Source of the DNA: Ligustrum vulgare
Lineage: Eukaryota > Streptophyta > Magnoliopsida > Lamiales > Oleaceae
Reading direction: 5' to 3'
Assembly: GCA_963555705.1 (NCBI GenBank)
Contig: OY743168.1
Coordinates: 20,094,139 to 20,158,138, forward strand
DNA: 64,000 nt
The notes below the pieces were generated by a model that searched no databases, had not been told where the DNA came from, and saw nothing but the letters and a program-made list of their open reading frames with translations. Position numbers and translations under genes: made by a program. The number at the start of each line of letters is the position of its first letter. The stretch's first letter is position 1. Shown one piece after another: positions 59,809-64,000 of the stretch.

Positions 59809-59842
59809 TATTTTTAAACAATATATCGAACACACTTAGTCT
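59809..59842. mobile_element. MITE 'CCGTTTGGTT' family, right part
   Basis: The continuation of 48073-48219 beyond element 2: TTTTTAAAC...ATCGAACACACTT, as in the intact copy at 62525-62558. Confidence 0.72.
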
Positions 59843-60290
59843 ACGACTAGTGAATTTTGATTTAAGTTAATATCAATTTTTAATAGGAGACATTTGCATA
59901 AATACCTAAAGTTTTAGGGTTAGACAGAAATTTACGTTCTTCATGAAGTATCAAATCTTAAAATTTCAAAAAAAATTATGATATATCTTATTTATTGAAA
60001 TTTACGTCATTTTAAAGTATCATATTATAGTACTTTCCAAATCTTTATGATAAGGAACCTAAATTTTAATATCACATCTTTATATTTATGATAATTAGAG
60101 CATAATTTGAGTAAGTGGAAATTACAGCCTACCTTGTTTTTAAGTAACCAAATTCAAATATAAGATGAAACATGAATAATTTCATATATCAGGTGGTAAT
60201 ATAAACATAATATTATTTATTAAATTAAATTAAATTTCCTAAACCTAATTCTAATTCCCTCAAAACTATCATTCCCTCGTTCACTTCCCA
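59843..60290. other. Intergenic, AT-rich, no gene seen
   Basis: No coding region or repeat could be supported. Confidence 0.45.
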
Positions 60291-61400
60291 AATCAGCCCA
60301 ACAAAATTCTCTCTCCCCTCTATGGCGATATTAGCGATTCCCGCTTCCATAGAGCTGCCACCCTCTTTGCCGCCTGAACCATCGCCTTTACCATCGAAAA
60401 ATACATTCCCCCACCATCGGTAATCATCCCTCTAACTATCTACCCATCCAAACTTTCAAAAATCCCAACCATGCACCACAGATTTTGCCCCCAATTTCAA
60501 GACAATCTGTACCCTATTTCCTCTTTTTGGGGCTCCGACAATGCCCATTCCGGTCACGCACATCACCAAACAACTCCCCACTACCCGGCTCATCTTTTGG
60601 TTCCTCACGTCACAGTGCTAGTGTAAATAGTGTGGTGGTGGTGGTGAGTGTGAGGTGGTGATAGCTGTTGTGCAGAGGAGGCGGCGACAGTAGTGGTGCA
60701 GAGGTGGAGGTTTGGGGGTATGCCAGGTCACACATTTTCAAGTTTAGATCTGACATTGATGCCTCTGGTGTGCAAGAGAAAGGGAGAGATTTGCGGGTTG
60801 GGGCTGTGTGTATCAAGGGATGGGACATGGGTGAACTAGGGCTGGTTTTAAGGTGAGAAAGAGAGGAGGTGCAGTGGTGGTTGAAGGGAGAAAGAAGGAG
60901 GTGCGGGCTGCTGTGTGAGAGGCGGTGGTGGTTTCTGGTGGCCACAAGCATGGGCGGTGGAAGGAGACCCAGGGCGAAGGTGATGGTCGGGTGTAGATGT
61001 GCCTCGCAGCGCCGCCTCTACTACGTAGTCATCGCGTGCAGTAGAGCCTGGGCACAGCTACGACGTGTGTGGCCACGCAGAATCGTGTCACCGCTGCAAT
61101 GTGGTTGTGCAAATGGTACGTTGTGTCTTCCTATTTAAGTTTGTCGTGTGGTGGCTTTGGGTTGTAGTGCAATGTTGAGTTTTTGGTACGATGATATGTG
61201 GCCGGTTGTGGATTTGTGTGCGTTGGTGGGTGTGGTGGTGATGACAAATCTTTGTGTGGAGATGAATGGTGTGGCGGCGGTGAGAAGATGGTGGTTGCCT
61301 GTTGGTCTGGTCAATGGAGTGGTGTGTTGGTCGATCTTGGTGTGATTATTGTGACCTCATTGAAACCAGTCTCGATTGTTAATGTAACTTAAAAATAAGT
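60291..61400. other. GC/GT-rich segment of unknown nature
   Basis: Base composition jumps from AT-rich to GC-rich, with many GTGGTGGTGG and GGCGGCG words (60625-61330). It begins with a CT-rich leader and a short frame at 60322 (MAILAIPASIELPPSLPPEP) that stops soon. The minus-strand frame at 60951-60610 (113 aa) is His/Ser/Pro/Leu-rich and looks like low-complexity translation. The segment could be a captured gene fragment or a transposon part. I recognise no protein family. Confidence 0.35.
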
Positions 61401-61560
61401 TTGATTTGTGACCTAATATTTTGATCGTTTATGACCCTAAAATAATCTGTGACTTAAAAAATGAAATGATGATTGTGACCTTGAAAATGATAGTTGTGAC
61501 GTAAAATATTTGTATTTTGTGACTTGAGATTTTATAACATTGTGACTTTAATATTTATAA
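61400..61560. repeat. Degenerate TGTGAC repeats
   Basis: TTTGTGACCTAA, TCTGTGACTTAA, ATTGTGACCTTG, GTTGTGACGTAA, TTTGTGACTTGA and ATTGTGACTTTA recur every 20-35 bp directly after the GC-rich segment. No gene. Confidence 0.6.
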
Positions 61561-61782
61561 GTATTTATTAATTTAATTAATTAATTTTAATTAAAACCTG
61601 ATTTTTGAAATTTTACAAGTTTCGTCTCAATTTTGAAATTTACATTTATAATCAGCTTATTTATGTATTTTTCCCTTTGAGTAATGAAAAGAAAAAAGGT
61701 TGTAGAGTGTAATTATACCTTTTTAATATGGTTAGATAGTGCAATAAATGGACTAAGCCCGTAATTCATATTCTACCACACA

Positions 61783-61985
61783 TTTTTTTTTTTTGAATTC
61801 GTCACTTTTCATATTTTTTAACCATTTTTGAACAACACATTCTCTCAAAAATAGAGTATTCGGTAGAGGATAAGAAATGGTTTATAAACCAATTTATAAA
61901 CAACATAATTTTTCAAATCACTTTTTAACCACACATTTTCTCTCTCTAATATTCAACCACACATTTTACTTAAAAAATACAAAAA
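61783..61985. mobile_element. MITE, 'ATGTGGTTGAAAAGTG' family, reversed copies
   Basis: TTTTTTAACCATTTTTGAACAACACATTCTCTC (61815) and TTTTTCAAATCACTTTTTAACCACACATTTTCTCTCTCTAATATTCAACCACACATTTTACTT (61909), with TTATAAACCAATTTATAAAC between them. Confidence 0.62.
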
Positions 61986-62162
61986 GCACAAAAAAATCGT
62001 GGCCATGGCCCCGAACCGTCTGTAAAATTCTTCTAAACCACCGTTACCACACTTACCAACGAGTTGACAACAACTGGGATGATATTTGGCTTCAAGATTA
62101 TCCATAGTTGGCATTCAGCCAGTGACGGATCCAGCACCAAACTTCAGTTATAGCGGTCGGGA

Positions 62163-62210
62163 GTTGACCATGGATCGTTGACCATTGACCGGTAAATTTG
62201 ACCGTTGACC
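62163..62210. promoter_or_regulatory. Cluster of five TTGACC (W-box core) motifs
   Basis: TTGACC occurs at about 62164, 62179, 62185, 62199 and 62205. The core TTGAC(C/T) binds WRKY factors. No gene start lies close on the + strand, and the stretch may be part of a transposon (it follows AGTGACGGATCCAGCACC). Regulatory use is only a possibility. Confidence 0.35.
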
Positions 62211-62383
62211 GTTTTCTAATGCCATTGCAACTTGTTTTTGTTAGGTATTAGGCTTCTAATCAACTGAAGGACAGTGAATTTCACCCCGATTTGTGTAACG
62301 TGTACAATATTCGACGTGATTAAATTAATAAAATTTTGGATCCAAACATGAAACTTTCGTTTAGTTGAAAAAAAGTTCTATAA

Positions 62384-62558
62384 TCCCCCGTTTGGTTTCC
62401 ATTAAATTTTTCTCATTTTTCTACAGTATTCAATCTCAACCATCCATCAAAAGTCAAGCTCACAATTTTTTACTTTTCAACAAAATCTCAACCATTATTT
62501 CTCCTAAAAATCAATATTTATTTCAAAAAAACTCATTTTAAACGATACCAAACACACT
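62384..62558. mobile_element. MITE 'CCGTTTGGTT' family, intact copy
   Basis: 175 bp with ends CCCCGTTTGGTTTCC and GATACCAAACACACT. The interior AATTTTTCTCATTTTTCTACAGTATTCAATCTCAACC is shared with 15860-16025 and 48073-48219. A partial reversed copy lies at about 63340-63412. Confidence 0.72.
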
Positions 62559-62820
62559 AAATATATAAGTCAATAATCACAATTCACTTATTAAATCAAA
62601 TATTCATCATATTCCAATAATCATAATTCAAAAAATCAAATATACACTAAATCTTAACAATTTATTATTCAAATTTCGCAATTCACTCAAAAGGGGAATA
62701 CGAGATTCACAAGTGACCTTATTGCAAAATCTTTTTTTTTTAAAAAAATGAGTTAAGAAATTATTTTTTTATAAATTGATTTATAAACTGTAGTAATTTC
62801 GTTATAGAATAAAGATATAC

Positions 62821-63273
62821 CTAGACAATAGATTTTCGCAAATCAATGACTAGGACAAATGTACTGACAGAAAATGACATGACTGAATTTCTTCCACTAT
62901 AGGTACCACTTTGGGAAATTGTACTGCAAACTTCTTGTAAATGGCCGCCTCGTTCTTTTCTTCTTGTTCTTCTCTTCCCCGGCGAGTCTGAATGCCCACT
63001 GGTATCAGAATCTGAAATAACATTCAGTTTATAAATATAATAATTAGTCGTCTCATTCATAATTTCTAGAAAAATGTGAAAGAGAGTACTTGCTGTGGGC
63101 AACGACAACTCAGCAAAGTGGTGGGTAGGTGGTTGCGCCTCCGGAGGGAGCGGTAAAAGCATTGTTTGAGCCGGAATAGGATCTTGCAAGGGCACATTGT
63201 TATCTGACTTCATCCACTTCCGGAGGAATGGATCAGAATAGTCTGCTGGAAGAAATACATTTGCTTCAATCAT
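62821..63273 (-). pseudogene. Gene fragment, possibly GH32 invertase-like, minus strand
   Basis: A 150-codon frame. Its start (VFLPADYSDPFLRKWMKSDN) resembles the conserved 'NLSDPLLREWVK--NNP' block of plant GH32 invertases and fructosyltransferases. The following 30 residues do not continue that family. A GTACTC donor at about 63087 and a TTATTTCAG acceptor at about 63018 could remove an intron. In another frame the second part reads AAIYKKFAVQFPKVVPIVEE, which also looks coding. The most cautious reading is a chimeric or decayed fragment rather than a working gene. Confidence 0.3.
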
Positions 63274-63584
63274 TTAAAAAAAAAAATCTGGCTGTCGTCC
63301 GTCACTGCATTCAGCAATGTATTAAGAGTCAATAATTGTGGGCTTTGAATGAATGGTTGAGATTGCGTTTGAAAAATTGTGATGAAATTTTTATCATTAC
63401 CAAACAAACTCTAAATGGAGAAAAATGTCCACTAACAAGTTTTCCAGGTTCTTACTGTTCTGTAATAGTCACGTGAAAACTAGTTTTTGAAAAGTCAACA
63501 TGATGCAAACCACGTAGTAATTGTAGTTACGCAACTCATAAAATATTGAATCGACCCAAGAACGCCAAGAAATCACGATTTATG

Positions 63585-64000
63585 GATCCAATTAAAATTA
63601 ATTGAACCAAACAATCAATACAATCACAGGATATATTGATCTCTTAATCACAAGCAATATTAATTCTCATCGAGATTTGAACAAACAAGAATAATTCGCA
63701 ACTTCGAATTTTATTCAATTGAAGAATAAGGTTGTTGAAAGCAATATAACCTCACAATAATAATATCAAAGTTGTCTTCTAATAATGAAAATTACATCCT
63801 TATAAATAGGGTCAAAACCTGACTTAAATTTTTTTAATTATATTAGGAAAAAAATTGTAAAAATAAGGAAATAAATAAAAATATAAAATTACGCGTATTG
63901 ACATTTACGACCGTAACCTTTTCCTTTACAGCCGTAAGAAGCTTTCTATTTAACAGTTACGGCCGTGAGACATAATTTACGGCTGTAAGTCCTTTTTTCT
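63585..64000 (-). mobile_element. LTR-like sequence at the window edge, minus strand
   Basis: On the minus strand: repeated palindromes TTACGGCCGTAA (U3-like), then a box CCCTATTTATAAGG at about 63800, an AATAAAA signal at about 63700 and a leader of about 150 bp. This is the layout of a retrotransposon LTR. Its other end and partner lie outside the window, so the call rests on layout only. Confidence 0.35.
63904..63988. repeat. Four spaced TTACGGCCGTAA palindromes
   Basis: TTTACGACCGTAA, TTTACAGCCGTAA, GTTACGGCCGTGA and TTTACGGCTGTAA occur at about 63904, 63926, 63956 and 63977, each a 12-bp perfect or near-perfect inverted repeat. Confidence 0.75.

Overview
This window is a piece of a flowering-plant nuclear genome, most likely a dicot. 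It is AT-rich, and it carries genes with many GT-AG introns, an N-terminal plastid transit peptide and plant-only domain families. Nested plant transposable elements fill most of the rest. Nothing bacterial, viral-episomal or CRISPR-like is visible. No tRNA or rRNA gene was recognised apart from a tRNA-derived SINE.

Two host genes can be supported, both on the + strand. The first (16148-23504, 12 exons, 420 aa) encodes a chloroplast ascorbate peroxidase with a C-terminal membrane anchor (thylakoid form). A decayed second copy of its last exon lies about 450 bp downstream. The second (40716-46646, 4 coding exons, 968 aa) encodes a DUF630/DUF632 protein with an N-terminal MGCSGSK myristoylation-type motif. 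At 62.8-63.3 kb, on the minus strand, a short gene fragment resembles part of a GH32 invertase.

Layout. At 1-13918 an inner Helitron (1523-13767, +) sits inside an older copy of the same Helitron family in the opposite orientation. The inner Helitron was in turn split by a 10.4-kb Ty3/Gypsy Tat-type LTR retrotransposon (3259-13680, TSD ATGTA). MITEs follow at 13.9-16.0 kb, then the ascorbate peroxidase gene. From 24.5 to 39.3 kb there are a foldback MITE, a non-coding LTR element on the minus strand (25237-28815) that hosts a hAT-type MITE, LTR and pol relics, tandem repeats and more MITEs. A tRNA-derived SINE with a 19-bp TSD (39612-39863) precedes the DUF630/632 gene.

At 48220-59803 a second Tat-type retrotransposon is inserted in a MITE (TSD GAAAC). 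Its order is abnormal: LTR left part | protease-RT-RNase H-integrase-antisense gene | full LTR | PBS-gag | LTR right part. The interior is circularly permuted around one complete LTR. Both Tat elements carry an opposite-strand gene between integrase and 3' LTR. In the second element this gene has its own TATA box and two GT-AG introns.

The right end (60-64 kb) holds a GC/GT-rich segment of unknown nature, further MITEs, a TTGACC cluster and the edge of another LTR-like sequence. The two host genes have no evident functional link. The main interest is the transposon stratigraphy, the permuted retrotransposon, the spliced antisense gene and the ascorbate peroxidase duplication relic. Exon boundaries and element ends were placed by eye from splice consensus, family conservation and target-site duplications.
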